64,000 bases of DNA from Firmicutes bacterium HGW-Firmicutes-16 (GTDB taxonomy: Bacteria; Bacillota; Clostridia; Oscillospirales; Oscillospiraceae), in the NCBI GenBank assembly GCA_002841545.1, contig PGZZ01000006.1, positions 124,001-188,000 of the forward strand, given 5' to 3'. The translations under genes and the position numbers were made by a program. Shown piece by piece: positions 1-6,811 of this stretch; positions within the stretch are counted from its first letter, which is position 1; each line of letters opens with the position of its first letter. Below the pieces are notes generated by a model that searched no databases, was not told the origin of the DNA, and was given only the letters and a program-made list of their open reading frames with translations.

Positions 1-1
1 T

Positions 2-217
2 TTCCAGCGCGAAACTATTGTTAGAAACATTCTGCAAGACGCAAAGGACTACCTCAACATTATTGGCGTAGGTACAACTAACGGTCAAACTAATAATATT
101 GGAGGGTTCAAGTTCCTAGTAAAGTACTGTGACATGAAGCTAAGCGTCGCTGTTTGCTACAAAGATTTACCGTTCCACACATATTCCACACAAAAACTAA
201 AATCGGTCGCTAAATGA
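2..217 (+). CDS. 3' end of an unidentified gene (partial)
   Basis: An open frame enters from the left edge and runs 71 codons to a TGA at 215-217. It is followed at once by an intrinsic terminator at 229-260, as expected for the end of a real gene. The visible residues end in QKLKSVAK and contain a KFLVKYC stretch; I recognise no domain. It lies outside attL, on the chromosomal side (or in another element integrated next to the same tRNA). The start and most of the protein are outside the window, so no function is proposed. Confidence 0.55.
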   Translation, partial: FQRETIVRNILQDAKDYLNIIGVGTTNGQTNNIGGFKFLVKYCDMKLSVAVCYKDLPFHTYSTQKLKSVAK

Positions 218-228
218 GAAAAGAAGAA

Positions 229-260
229 GTCCTGTAACCGTTGAGATTACAGGACTTTTT
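229..260 (+). terminator. Intrinsic terminator next to attL
   Basis: The arms GTCCTGTAA (229-237) and TTACAGGAC (247-255) are a perfect 9-bp inverted repeat followed by five T residues. It ends the partial gene at 2-217 and touches attL, the same terminator-plus-tRNA-3'-end layout seen at the right end of the element. Confidence 0.85.
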
Positions 261-261
261 A

Positions 262-308
262 TGGTCCGAGTGACATGACTTGAACATGCGGCCTCTTGAC
301 CCCCAGTC
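262..308 (-). other. attL: 47-bp duplicate of the 3' half of tRNA-Pro
   Basis: Bases 262-308 are identical to 48397-48443, the CCA end, T-arm and anticodon region of the intact tRNA-Pro gene. Beyond 308 the match stops (left GAATAAA, right AAGCGCG), so this copy lacks the 5' part of the tRNA. The integrase gene begins just inside it. This is the normal outcome of tyrosine-recombinase integration into a tRNA 3' end and fixes the left boundary of the element. Confidence 0.93.
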
Positions 309-349
309 GAATAAAAACCATTGATATTACAGGGAATATTCAAATGTTG

Positions 350-369
350 TTAGTAATAGGTGAGTAATG
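350..369 (+). repeat. Integrase arm-type site, left
   Basis: TTAGTAATAG followed one base later by TGAGTAATG, between attL and the integrase stop codon. The same tandem motif occurs at 48298-48318 beside attR and at 45250-45270 beside a decayed attachment site. Direct repeats flanking a core on both sides are the usual layout of arm-type binding sites for lambda-family integrases. Binding is inferred from position and repetition only. Confidence 0.6.
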
Positions 370-371
370 CG

Positions 372-1523
372 CTACAAGGCATTTGTGATCTTCCTGAGAT
401 CGTCGATGCTGACGTCTTGATAGTACCTCAACATCTCGTCAGATGTATGGCCAATAAGCTCTAGCTTGTCCTTGTTAGCTCCGGGCACACGCTTCATCAG
501 AGTGGCAAATGTATGCCTGCAACTGTGTGGCGTTAACCGATGCTTTTCTTTACCGTCTACCATGGTTGTTGGGTTGTCGATACCGCACGCATCAAGGACG
601 CCGTAAAATATATCACGGTAAGTGTCTATAGGAATTCGCTTGCCGTTATCATCACAGAATACCGGACCGGATTTTTTGCTCATAGTCAGCCGGTCAACAA
701 TTTTCTGAATCTTTGGAGATACGGTAACTGTTCGATTGGTGCCGGCTTCGGTTTTGGCGCCTCCGATGAAAGCTTTCTCTTTCTGATTATATTTTGAGAC
801 ATCAAGCAAAAGAAATTCAGAGGGTCTGAAGCCAAGGTAACACTGAGCATAAACATAATCGGCGTATTTGATTTTCCCGCAGACCTTACGTAGCTTTTCG
901 ACCTCTTCTTCGTTAAGTGCGTCTTTGTGAGTAGTCTCACCCTCGCCGACTTTAATAAATTTCCCTAAGTTGAGATTGTCGCGGATGCAGTTGCGGGGAA
1001 TGCCATAATTGTAGAGTATACCGGCAAGCGTTTTCATAAGCTCCCGTGTGCGCTTGCCCTTCCCGCAGCCGTCGACACAATCCTGCAGATCGTCAATGTC
1101 AATCTCGGATAAAAGGGTATGCCAAATGGGCGCATAATACTTCATGGCCGCGGCATAACAATTCATTGTTGATTTGGATCTGCTGTGTGTCGGTTCCCAT
1201 TGATCATATAAAGTTTTGAATGTCATCGCCTTAAGTCGGTTTTGCTTCTCCTTGCCCAGTAAGGGTAAAAAGGCGACAGCATCACGTTTAGTTGTGAAGT
1301 CTGACCTCGATACAGTTTTCTTGTGAAGCTTGCCGTCATCGCCAGGATACATAACTGTTTTAATAGCGACCCATTTATCATTCGATCGTTGATAAACACT
1401 TCCTTGGCCATTCCCTCGTTGTTTCGGTTTTCGCCCTTCGGTGTTTTGCTTCCGGCCACAGATATGACAATACACGGCCTCGTCCAGTAATTCGGCGTGG
1501 CATTTTTTGTTTACGCATTGCAT
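372..1523 (-). CDS. Tyrosine recombinase (phage integrase) with N-terminal zinc ribbon
   Basis: A 383-residue site-specific recombinase that integrates the element at the 3' end of tRNA-Pro. The N-terminus has a four-cysteine zinc ribbon (C3, C8, C19, C22), then an arm-binding region, a core-binding SAM-like domain (about 100-190) and the catalytic domain. Catalytic residues are visible: R233 in GFRPSE, HxxR at H333/R336, H359 in IGHT and tyrosine 367/368 in RYYQD. It is transcribed towards attL, 64 bp from the core. The cysteine ribbon is an addition to the basic family plan and may help recognise the arm sites. Confidence 0.95.
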   Translation of the reverse strand: MQCVNKKCHAELLDEAVYCHICGRKQNTEGRKPKQRGNGQGSVYQRSNDKWVAIKTVMYPGDDGKLHKKTVSRSDFTTKRDAVAFLPLLGKEKQNRLKAMTFKTLYDQWEPTHSRSKSTMNCYAAAMKYYAPIWHTLLSEIDIDDLQDCVDGCGKGKRTRELMKTLAGILYNYGIPRNCIRDNLNLGKFIKVGEGETTHKDALNEEEVEKLRKVCGKIKYADYVYAQCYLGFRPSEFLLLDVSKYNQKEKAFIGGAKTEAGTNRTVTVSPKIQKIVDRLTMSKKSGPVFCDDNGKRIPIDTYRDIFYGVLDACGIDNPTTMVDGKEKHRLTPHSCRHTFATLMKRVPGANKDKLELIGHTSDEMLRYYQDVSIDDLRKITNAL

Positions 1524-1576
1524 TACGGACAGGCCTCCTTTAATGAAATTGGACGGCTAAACAGTTGACCACCCTT

Positions 1577-1613
1577 AATCGCTCTCGGTGTTACAGCACC
1601 GGAGGCGATTTTT
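1577..1613. repeat. Hairpin, copy 1 of a pair flanking the lipoprotein gene
   Basis: Imperfect inverted repeat (AATCGC..CGGTG / CACCG..GCGATT) between the lipoprotein stop and the integrase start. A similar hairpin (core GGTGTT..CACC with GC-rich flanks) lies at 2638-2670 on the other side of the lipoprotein gene. The T-run is on the plus-strand side, so copy 1 would stop plus-strand rather than leftward transcription. Confidence 0.5.
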
Positions 1614-1615
1614 AA

Positions 1616-2614
1616 TTACGGCAATTCATTGTAAGCACTATCAAAAGCTTGAAAATATTGAGTATAAAGCCCAGTATCTAATACCTGACCGCTCACGGTG
1701 AGTTCGCGGCTTTTTACATCTGCGTATAAAATATCAATCTGTTCTGATACCTTTGCCCACAGTTCTGATATATCTGAGTATTCGGCCGGAAGACTGCTCA
1801 TATATGTATCATATTCTGGCTTTTGCTTCATTGACTTTTCTAACTGTTGTAATGCAAACTCTGGATCCATTGTGTCACCAACGGAATTTGTTCCATAGCT
1901 GAAATACCAGGAAAAATCGCAAAATCCGGCACTCCAAATATCGCTTACTGCCCAATTCCTGATTTCGGTGATTTTATCCTTTTCACTTGTCGCTTCTGCA
2001 CCAGTGGCTCCGTTAGAAGCTTCATTCATTGCATCTGAAAAAGAGCTTATACCGCCAAGCATTGCGTCTACAGCATCTTCATTGGGAGTGATAACCCACT
2101 GATTATCAACAAGTGTAAGTGTTATATCAACAGTATTTGTTACTTTTGGGTTGTCTTCTCGATCCAGTAAAGTAGTCATCATGTCCATATATTTCTTATT
2201 CAGTTCTTCTTCTGATGGCTGCTGATCTTCAGACAGAAATGCATATGATAATACTTCGCTTAAAGCTTGAGAAACAAATTCGGACATTAACTTGCTCATA
2301 TCAAGGTTGGTGATTTGGACTTTTACAGTTGCAGTATCCTTTTCTTCATTTGCATCCATAATTTCATAGTCTAAATTCTTGACAATTAAACCCATCATAG
2401 CAAGAGATTCTGCGTCAGATTCGGCACTGGATTCTTCGCTATTTACATCTTTGAACTGATCATCACCCCAATAGCTTTGCATGGACTCGACATTCATATT
2501 CTTTACGGATTCAATCGCGTTTTTTACAACAGATTCTGCGGATTCTTTCGGTCCGCATGCGACCAGCACAAGAGACATTGAAAGTGCAAGGACTAAGCAT
2601 AATACTTTTTTCAT
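1616..2614 (-). CDS. Secreted lipoprotein of the lysogeny module
   Basis: A 332-residue protein with a clear lipoprotein signal: basic start MKK, hydrophobic stretch and lipobox LVAC with the acceptor cysteine at residue 20. The mature part is acidic and Ser/Glu rich, and I know no catalytic motif in it; it resembles the general DUF4878/DUF5105-like class of Gram-positive lipoproteins, which is a weak assignment. It lies between integrase and repressor, leftward with two other membrane-associated proteins. Genes in this slot are often expressed by the lysogen and change the host surface (lysogenic conversion or superinfection exclusion). That role is inferred from position. Confidence 0.75.
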   Translation of the reverse strand: MKKVLCLVLALSMSLVLVACGPKESAESVVKNAIESVKNMNVESMQSYWGDDQFKDVNSEESSAESDAESLAMMGLIVKNLDYEIMDANEEKDTATVKVQITNLDMSKLMSEFVSQALSEVLSYAFLSEDQQPSEEELNKKYMDMMTTLLDREDNPKVTNTVDITLTLVDNQWVITPNEDAVDAMLGGISSFSDAMNEASNGATGAEATSEKDKITEIRNWAVSDIWSAGFCDFSWYFSYGTNSVGDTMDPEFALQQLEKSMKQKPEYDTYMSSLPAEYSDISELWAKVSEQIDILYADVKSRELTVSGQVLDTGLYTQYFQAFDSAYNELP

Positions 2615-2637
2615 GTGTTACCCCTCTCGTATGTAGC

Positions 2638-2670
2638 CGCCCTTGGTGTTTCAACACCAGGAGCGGTCAT
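2638..2670. repeat. Hairpin, copy 2 of a pair flanking the lipoprotein gene
   Basis: GCCGCCCTTGGTG / CACCAGGAGCGGT forms an imperfect stem around TTTCAA and resembles the hairpin at 1577-1613. The matching hairpins on both sides suggest the lipoprotein gene was inserted as, or duplicated with, a unit ending in this hairpin. Confidence 0.4.
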
Positions 2671-2683
2671 TAATTTTGTCTGA

Positions 2684-2905
2684 TTAGACCTTCCAGCGGA
2701 GTCCGCAATTCTGACATACCGCTTCTGTATGGGTTTTCGACTTAGTCTTACTATTTGTTATAGCAGGAATAATCAGAATTAAACCAACAGTACAAATAGC
2801 TAGGAGTATCCAGAGACACCAACCAAGACACCCTCTATGTTTGGTTTTTATATCGGTTACAGCTTGAACTGTAACGTTTGCGCTACCGCATCTTGGACAG
2901 ACCAT
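2684..2905 (-). CDS. Small zinc-ribbon membrane protein
   Basis: About 73 residues beginning MVCPRCG. It has a CxxC pair at the N-terminus and CQNCG near the C-terminus, together forming a likely zinc ribbon, with a hydrophobic segment (WCLWILLAICTVGLILII) between them. I start it at the ATG ending at 2905 because GGGGAG lies five bases upstream; a longer TTG start overlapping the previous stop is less likely. It follows the Ltp-like gene directly, suggesting one leftward operon. Function unknown. Confidence 0.65.
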   Translation of the reverse strand: MVCPRCGSANVTVQAVTDIKTKHRGCLGWCLWILLAICTVGLILIIPAITNSKTKSKTHTEAVCQNCGLRWKV

Positions 2906-2922
2906 ATTTTCTCCCCATATTA

Positions 2923-3549
2923 TCAATATCCATTTGCTTCTGCGCCGTATACCGCTTGTTCGTGAGTAAATCCTTCGTATTCCAATTGTTCTATTAGACC
3001 ATCACGAGAAAAGGCCGTCATATCCAGATAAGACGTTGCCTTTGCCGCAGCTTGTTCGCTCCAGTCAGCCCCACAATTATCGGCCCCATAAACAGCCTCG
3101 TCGTGCGAATATCCTTCGTATTCCAGTTGTGAGACTAAGCCATCATGAGAAAACGCCGTCATGCTTAAATAATCTTTCGCTTTTTGCAAGGCGTTTTTCT
3201 GACCCATTGTTAAGTCGACGGTGTTGTTATTAGCGTCGGCACCAGAGGTTTGCTGCGGAGCGACCGTGTTATTATCCGTTTCTTTAACGTCTGCCGTTTC
3301 CGTAACCACTGGAGTAGCTTCATCTTTGGTATTGCCTTTATCGTCGCCCCCGGTTGCAATAGCAATAATTATTATTAAGGCAACGATCCCAAGGATTATC
3401 CATAACGCGGTTTTCTTCTTCTTTGGCTTTGCAGCAATTGGTGGCGTGGAGAACTGCATCGGTTGTACCGTTGCTACTAGAGATGCGCCGCATTCGGTAC
3501 AAAAAGTTGACCCCTCTGGGATTTGCTTACCACAATTTTGACAAAACAT
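2923..3549 (-). CDS. Ltp-like membrane protein, candidate superinfection-exclusion factor
   Basis: A 208-residue protein: N-terminal zinc ribbon (FCQNCGK..FCTECGA), proline-rich stretch, one transmembrane helix (LWIILGIVALIIIIAIA), a Thr/Asn-rich linker, and two copies of a roughly 43-residue module (YLSMTAFSHDGLVSQLEYEG and YLDMTAFSRDGLIEQLEYEG, each ending QAVYGA/EAVYGA). This module is the Ltp family repeat (host cell surface-exposed lipoprotein, PF07553). Streptococcus phage TP-J34 Ltp carries two such repeats outside the membrane and blocks DNA entry of other phages. Its position between integrase and repressor matches that precedent. Here anchoring is by a helix rather than a lipobox. 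Family call strong; exclusion role inferred. Confidence 0.85.
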   Translation of the reverse strand: MFCQNCGKQIPEGSTFCTECGASLVATVQPMQFSTPPIAAKPKKKKTALWIILGIVALIIIIAIATGGDDKGNTKDEATPVVTETADVKETDNNTVAPQQTSGADANNNTVDLTMGQKNALQKAKDYLSMTAFSHDGLVSQLEYEGYSHDEAVYGADNCGADWSEQAAAKATSYLDMTAFSRDGLIEQLEYEGFTHEQAVYGAEANGY

Positions 3550-3596
3550 TTTTTCCCCTCCGTATTTTTACCGCATAAGCGGCTTTTTACATTATG

Positions 3597-4037
3597 TTAT
3601 TGCCGCAGACTACGCATCCGATATTCAGCCAGCGAATAGCTGATGCCCAAAGACCGCGCGACCGTATCAAAGGTGCAGTCGGTGTATTCGCATAAATCAT
3701 CGTCCGAATATATGAGTTCGACAGCGAAATGATCGGCTTCGATTTCATAACGGCTTGTGACCATATGGGTCCTTGTATCCATGAAAATTCGATTCAAGTT
3801 TTTATGTAGCAGGGAATGCCCCAGCTCGTGGGCGCAAACGAAACTGCGTTCCTCATCCGAAAGCTCGGTATCCAAATAGATGATTGAGCAGCGACGAACA
3901 TACTGATAGTACCCCCTTATCCCAGATAAAGGAGTGTTAATTAAGATGTATCCAAGATCATCAGAGATACGTATGGGATCACGTGTGCCGTGATTTCTTG
4001 CCAGTTTATCGGCAAGCTTTTTGGTCTCAATATAAAT
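3597..4037 (-). CDS. ImmA/IrrE-family metallopeptidase
   Basis: Zinc protease that in related phages and mobile elements cleaves the neighbouring repressor to trigger induction. HELGH (about residues 70-74) is the zinc site, with a downstream EADHFA third ligand. The conventional TTG start at 3875 would delete the first third. The same frame is open and family-like upstream (KLADKLARNHGTRDPIRISD..LGYILINTPLSGIRGYY), back to an ATT at 4035-4037 placed 8 bases after GGAG. I therefore extend it to that ATT, giving 146 residues, the usual family length. It begins 6 bases after the repressor stop, the standard repressor-ImmA pairing. Confidence 0.85.
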   Translation of the reverse strand: MYIETKKLADKLARNHGTRDPIRISDDLGYILINTPLSGIRGYYQYVRRCSIIYLDTELSDEERSFVCAHELGHSLLHKNLNRIFMDTRTHMVTSRYEIEADHFAVELIYSDDDLCEYTDCTFDTVARSLGISYSLAEYRMRSLRQ

Positions 4038-4042
4038 GGCGC

Positions 4043-4459
4043 TTACTCCTTTCGGAACTTATTAGGGGTAAATCTTTCTTTGTTTTTCTGTTTAGCTGCT
4101 TGTAAGCCCAGCTTCATGGCCGCCTTTATGCTTTCTTTCGCTTCGTCAGTCATGGGATCACCATCAAACATCAAAGCTCCCCCCTTGTCCAAGTCGGCCA
4201 TAAAGGCTTCAAGGTCGCGGGCTATATCGCGCTCATCCTTTTCATTAAGGGTGGGCGTTTTTGCTTGATCCGAACCCAACAAATAATCAGCAGAGACTCC
4301 AAAGTATTCAGACATTTTCGAGAGTACTTCAGCACTTGGATTTGCACTTGTATTTTTCCATTTTGCCGCTAGAGATCTGCTTAAACCCATTTCAAGACAA
4401 GCCTTGTTAGGGGATACACGTTTCTTGTCGCAAAGATTCTTAAATAATTCATAAAACAC
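4043..4459 (-). CDS. XRE-family phage repressor (CI-like)
   Basis: About 138 residues. The N-terminal helix-turn-helix (NKACLEMGLSRSLAAKWKNTSANPSAEVLSKMSEYFGVSADYLLG) is typical of HTH_3 repressors; the C-terminal part is acidic and helical with no LexA-type peptidase. That fits a repressor inactivated by the ImmA protease encoded next. I start it at GTG 4457-4459, preceded by GGGGTG; the longer open frame to 4549 has a hydrophobic N-terminus unlike the family and covers the operator region. It reads divergently from the Cro-like gene. Confidence 0.88.
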   Translation of the reverse strand: MFYELFKNLCDKKRVSPNKACLEMGLSRSLAAKWKNTSANPSAEVLSKMSEYFGVSADYLLGSDQAKTPTLNEKDERDIARDLEAFMADLDKGGALMFDGDPMTDEAKESIKAAMKLGLQAAKQKNKERFTPNKFRKE

Positions 4460-4679
4460 TAAAATCACCCCATAAACTTTGTGCAACACAACAAAGATTA
4501 CGGAAGTAAGCATAAACCCCTTGATATGATTACGACAGTATGCTATCATTGCAACAGATGATGAATAGCGTAATCATTTAAGGCCCCGTAATCGAATGTG
4601 TTGAATTTCGTTAGCACCTAAATACTAACACCAATGATTACAAAGGTCAACATATTATAGGAAAGAGGGTGAAATTTGT
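4460..4679. promoter_or_regulatory. Divergent lysis-lysogeny control region with five GATTACR sites
   Basis: Between the repressor and Cro-like genes the heptamer GATTACG/A occurs five times: 4496-4502 and 4528-4534 (plus), 4569-4575 and 4587-4593 (minus), 4636-4642 (plus, ending A). Sigma-A-like promoters overlap them: rightward TTGATA (4521) - 17 bases - TATCAT (4544) and TTGAAT (4601) - 16 - TACTAA (4623); leftward TTGACC (complement of 4645-4650) - 17 - TAGTAT (complement of 4622-4627). An inverted repeat CTTTGT..ACAAAG spans about 4477-4496. The heptamers are the best operator half-site candidates. Confidence 0.65.
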
Positions 4680-4874
4680 ATGCCTGCACAATGGTCGGCA
4701 GATTTAATTGGGAAAATGCACTTGTACGGCATTACCGCAAAGCAGCTAGCCGACAAGGTCGGCTGGAATCCTAAGTATCTCAGCACTGTACTTAACGGCC
4801 ACCGTACTCCAAAAAACGCAGAGCAAATGCTTACCAAGGCACTGACCGAGCTTATATCAGATTCTACAGTATGA
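4680..4874 (+). CDS. Cro-like HTH regulator
   Basis: A 64-residue single-domain helix-turn-helix protein (ITAKQLADKVGWNPKYLSTVLNGHRTPKNAEQML), the size and position of a Cro or antirepressor-type switch protein. It is the first rightward gene after the operator region, with GAGGGTG upstream of its ATG. It probably binds the same operators as the repressor and lowers lysogeny-side transcription. Short length and single HTH make the family clear; the exact role follows from position. Confidence 0.85.
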   Translation: MPAQWSADLIGKMHLYGITAKQLADKVGWNPKYLSTVLNGHRTPKNAEQMLTKALTELISDSTV

Positions 4875-4908
4875 GTCGTCCAATTTGACGGACACGGAAA
4901 GGAGAAAA

Positions 4909-5121
4909 ATGTCACTCACCGAAATTGAAGCCTTGCCCAAAGACGTATTGCTTCCCACTGACGTCGCGGAGTACCTCGCCTGTGACCCGCATTACATACG
5001 GATGCAGGCGCGAGCAAAACCGGAGCTTCTTGGGTTCCCAGTAATCGTCATCGGAAACCGCACAAAAATTCCTAAGGAGGCGTTTGTCAATTGGTGCAGA
5101 AAGGGAGGGCGACTGGCATGA
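4909..5121 (+). CDS. Excisionase-like HTH protein
   Basis: About 70 residues starting MSLTEIEALPKDV after a strong GGAG. The pattern LLPTDVAEYLACDPHYIRMQA followed by a short beta hairpin and KIPKEAFVNWCR is the winged-helix HTH_17/excisionase type, which reads bent DNA at attachment or regulatory sites. An earlier TTG is ignored because it lacks a ribosome site. It lies immediately after the Cro-like gene, a place where Xis or early regulators are found. It may be a directionality factor for the integrase at 372-1523; this is not proven. Confidence 0.7.
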   Translation: MSLTEIEALPKDVLLPTDVAEYLACDPHYIRMQARAKPELLGFPVIVIGNRTKIPKEAFVNWCRKGGRLA

Positions 5122-5165
5122 TAAAACACTTTGCAACTTGAAATCAGTAAGAAAGGAGGCATCCA

Positions 5166-5201
5166 ATGCCATACTACCATGATTGTTCGAGCAATAAATA
5201 A
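5166..5201 (+). CDS. Eleven-codon leader or truncated paralogue
   Basis: A very short frame, MPYYHDCSSNK, preceded by an excellent ribosome site (AGAAAGGAGG). Its first residues resemble the start of the gene at 5368 (MSYYHACPEC), so it may be a truncated copy of that gene or a translated leader. Coding status is uncertain; it is listed because the ribosome site is stronger than those of many real genes nearby. Confidence 0.3.
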   Translation: MPYYHDCSSNK

Positions 5202-5277
5202 TGCCCCCAACAAGAGATCCCGTTGGAGGCAGATAGATAGGAATATTAGAAACCTAAGTCATAGTACGCGGTAAAAG

Positions 5278-5352
5278 ATGGAATGTCAAGATGAACTTGT
5301 CATAAAAGTACGCAAGCGGTCAAAAATAGGCTGGATTCTGCCTATACCTTAA
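5278..5352 (+). CDS. Possible 24-residue peptide
   Basis: Short frame starting MECQDELVIKVRKRSKIG and ending 15 bases before the next gene. The ribosome site is weak (GGTAAAAG). It fills an otherwise empty 170-base gap in a densely packed early operon, which is the only argument for it. Confidence 0.25.
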   Translation: MECQDELVIKVRKRSKIGWILPIP

Positions 5353-5367
5353 TTGAGGAGTTATTAA

Positions 5368-5568
5368 ATGTCTTATTATCACGCATGTCCTGAATGTGGT
5401 TTAAATCTGGATCCTGTAGAGATCTGCGACTGCAAAGGAAAAACCGCCCCCAGTGTTGGACCACTGAGAGCGGAAAGCCCAGCAAAGGCTAAAATTTTAT
5501 ACGCTAAGTTAAAAATATCACATACAAAGGAGGAAGTCAATCATGTCTATAAAAATCAGCCAGCTTGA
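5368..5568 (+). CDS. Small CxxC zinc-binding phage protein
   Basis: 66 residues with CPECGLNLDP and a following CDCKG, together a likely zinc knuckle near the N-terminus, then a basic helical tail. It starts after TTGAGGAG, and its 3' end overlaps the next gene by 26 bases, suggesting translational coupling. Similar tiny zinc proteins are common in early phage operons; no specific function is known to me. Confidence 0.6.
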   Translation: MSYYHACPECGLNLDPVEICDCKGKTAPSVGPLRAESPAKAKILYAKLKISHTKEEVNHVYKNQPA

Positions 5569-6811
5569 ATTAGAGAACGTTAAGCGCATTAAGGCTTGCG
5601 CTATTGTACCGGCCGCAAACGGTCTTACAGTAATCGGTGGCGACAATAACCAGGGTAAAACCAGCGTGCTTGACGGAATAGCCTGGGCGCTGGGCGGCGA
5701 CCGATTCCGTCCGTCAGAACCTACTCGCGACGGATCGGTGTTGCCACCGTCTATACATATAGAATTGTCAAACGGCCTGATCGTTGAACGTAAAGGCAAA
5801 AACAGTGACCTGAAGGTAATCGACCCAGACGGAAACAAGAGTGGTCAACAGCTCCTCAACGAGTTCGTAGAGACGCTGGCGATAAACCTTCCTAAGTTCA
5901 TGCAGGCAACGAACAAAGAAAAGGCCGATACGCTTCTGCAGATTATCGGCGTAGGAGCAGAGCTCTATGAGCTCGAACGTCAGGAAAGCGAACTTTATAA
6001 CCGCCGTCTTACTATAGGACAGATTGCCGACCAGAAGAAAAAGTATGCTGCTGAAATGACATACCATCCGGATGCCCCCAAGGACCTTATATCTGCGTCC
6101 GAGCTTATCAAACAGCAGCAGTCAATTCTTGCTCGCAATGGCGAAAATCAACGTAAGCGCGAATGCAGAGCACACATTCAGCAAGAGGTAATCGAGCTCG
6201 AGAAACAGATGCGAGAACTCCAAGAGCGGCTTCAGATTGCCCGTGAGAACTTGGTTATAGCCGAAAAAGACGCTATCGACCTTCAGGACGAGTCTACCGA
6301 GGAGCTGGAACTTAATATTACCAACATCGATTCAATTAACATCAGAGTCAGGGCAAATCTCGACAAGGAGAAAGCCGAAACTGATGCGCAGGAATATACA
6401 TCGCAGTATGACGGCTTGACAGGCGAAATTAATGGAGTCCGCCAAAAGAAGATGGATTTGCTGAACGGTGCAAAACTTCCGCTTGAGGGCCTATCCGTTG
6501 AGGATGGCGAACTCACTTACAAGGGGTACAAATGGGACGGACTGTCCGGCTCCGACCAGCTTAAGGTTGCCACTGCAATCGTCCGCGCGGTTAATCCGAA
6601 ATGCGGCTTCGTATTGCTTGACAAGCTGGAGCAGATGGACCTAAAGACTCTGCAGGAGTTTGGATCCTGGCTTGAAGCGGAAGGCCTGCAGGCTATCGCG
6701 ACACGTGTTAGTACCGGGGACGAATGTTCGATAATTATTAGTGATGGCTACGCTGTGACACCGTCGCAGGTACCCGAAAACAAACCTTCATGGAAGCCAG
6801 GTGAATTTTAG
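5543..6811 (+). CDS. AAA ATPase, RecF/SMC-like
   Basis: 422 residues. The N-terminus reads LELENVKRIK then GGDNNQGKTSVLDGIAWALGG, the RecF/Rad50/SMC-type Walker A region. The centre (about 200-300) is Glu/Arg-rich coiled coil. CGFVLLDKLEQMD near residue 355 is the Walker B region, preceded by a signature-like LSGSDQLKVATAI. Such short SMC-like ATPases occur in phage recombination modules with AAA_24/Sak4 and DUF669 genes, as here. Likely role: DNA recombination or repair during replication, through ATP-driven DNA binding. The stop abuts the next start (TAG-ATG). Confidence 0.88.
   Translation: MSIKISQLELENVKRIKACAIVPAANGLTVIGGDNNQGKTSVLDGIAWALGGDRFRPSEPTRDGSVLPPSIHIELSNGLIVERKGKNSDLKVIDPDGNKSGQQLLNEFVETLAINLPKFMQATNKEKADTLLQIIGVGAELYELERQESELYNRRLTIGQIADQKKKYAAEMTYHPDAPKDLISASELIKQQQSILARNGENQRKRECRAHIQQEVIELEKQMRELQERLQIARENLVIAEKDAIDLQDESTEELELNITNIDSINIRVRANLDKEKAETDAQEYTSQYDGLTGEINGVRQKKMDLLNGAKLPLEGLSVEDGELTYKGYKWDGLSGSDQLKVATAIVRAVNPKCGFVLLDKLEQMDLKTLQEFGSWLEAEGLQAIATRVSTGDECSIIISDGYAVTPSQVPENKPSWKPGEF

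Noticed and set aside
4460-4549. Longer repressor starting at 4549
   Set aside because: The added N-terminus is hydrophobic, unlike XRE repressors, and occupies the operator; GTG 4457-4459 has a ribosome site and puts the HTH at the usual distance.
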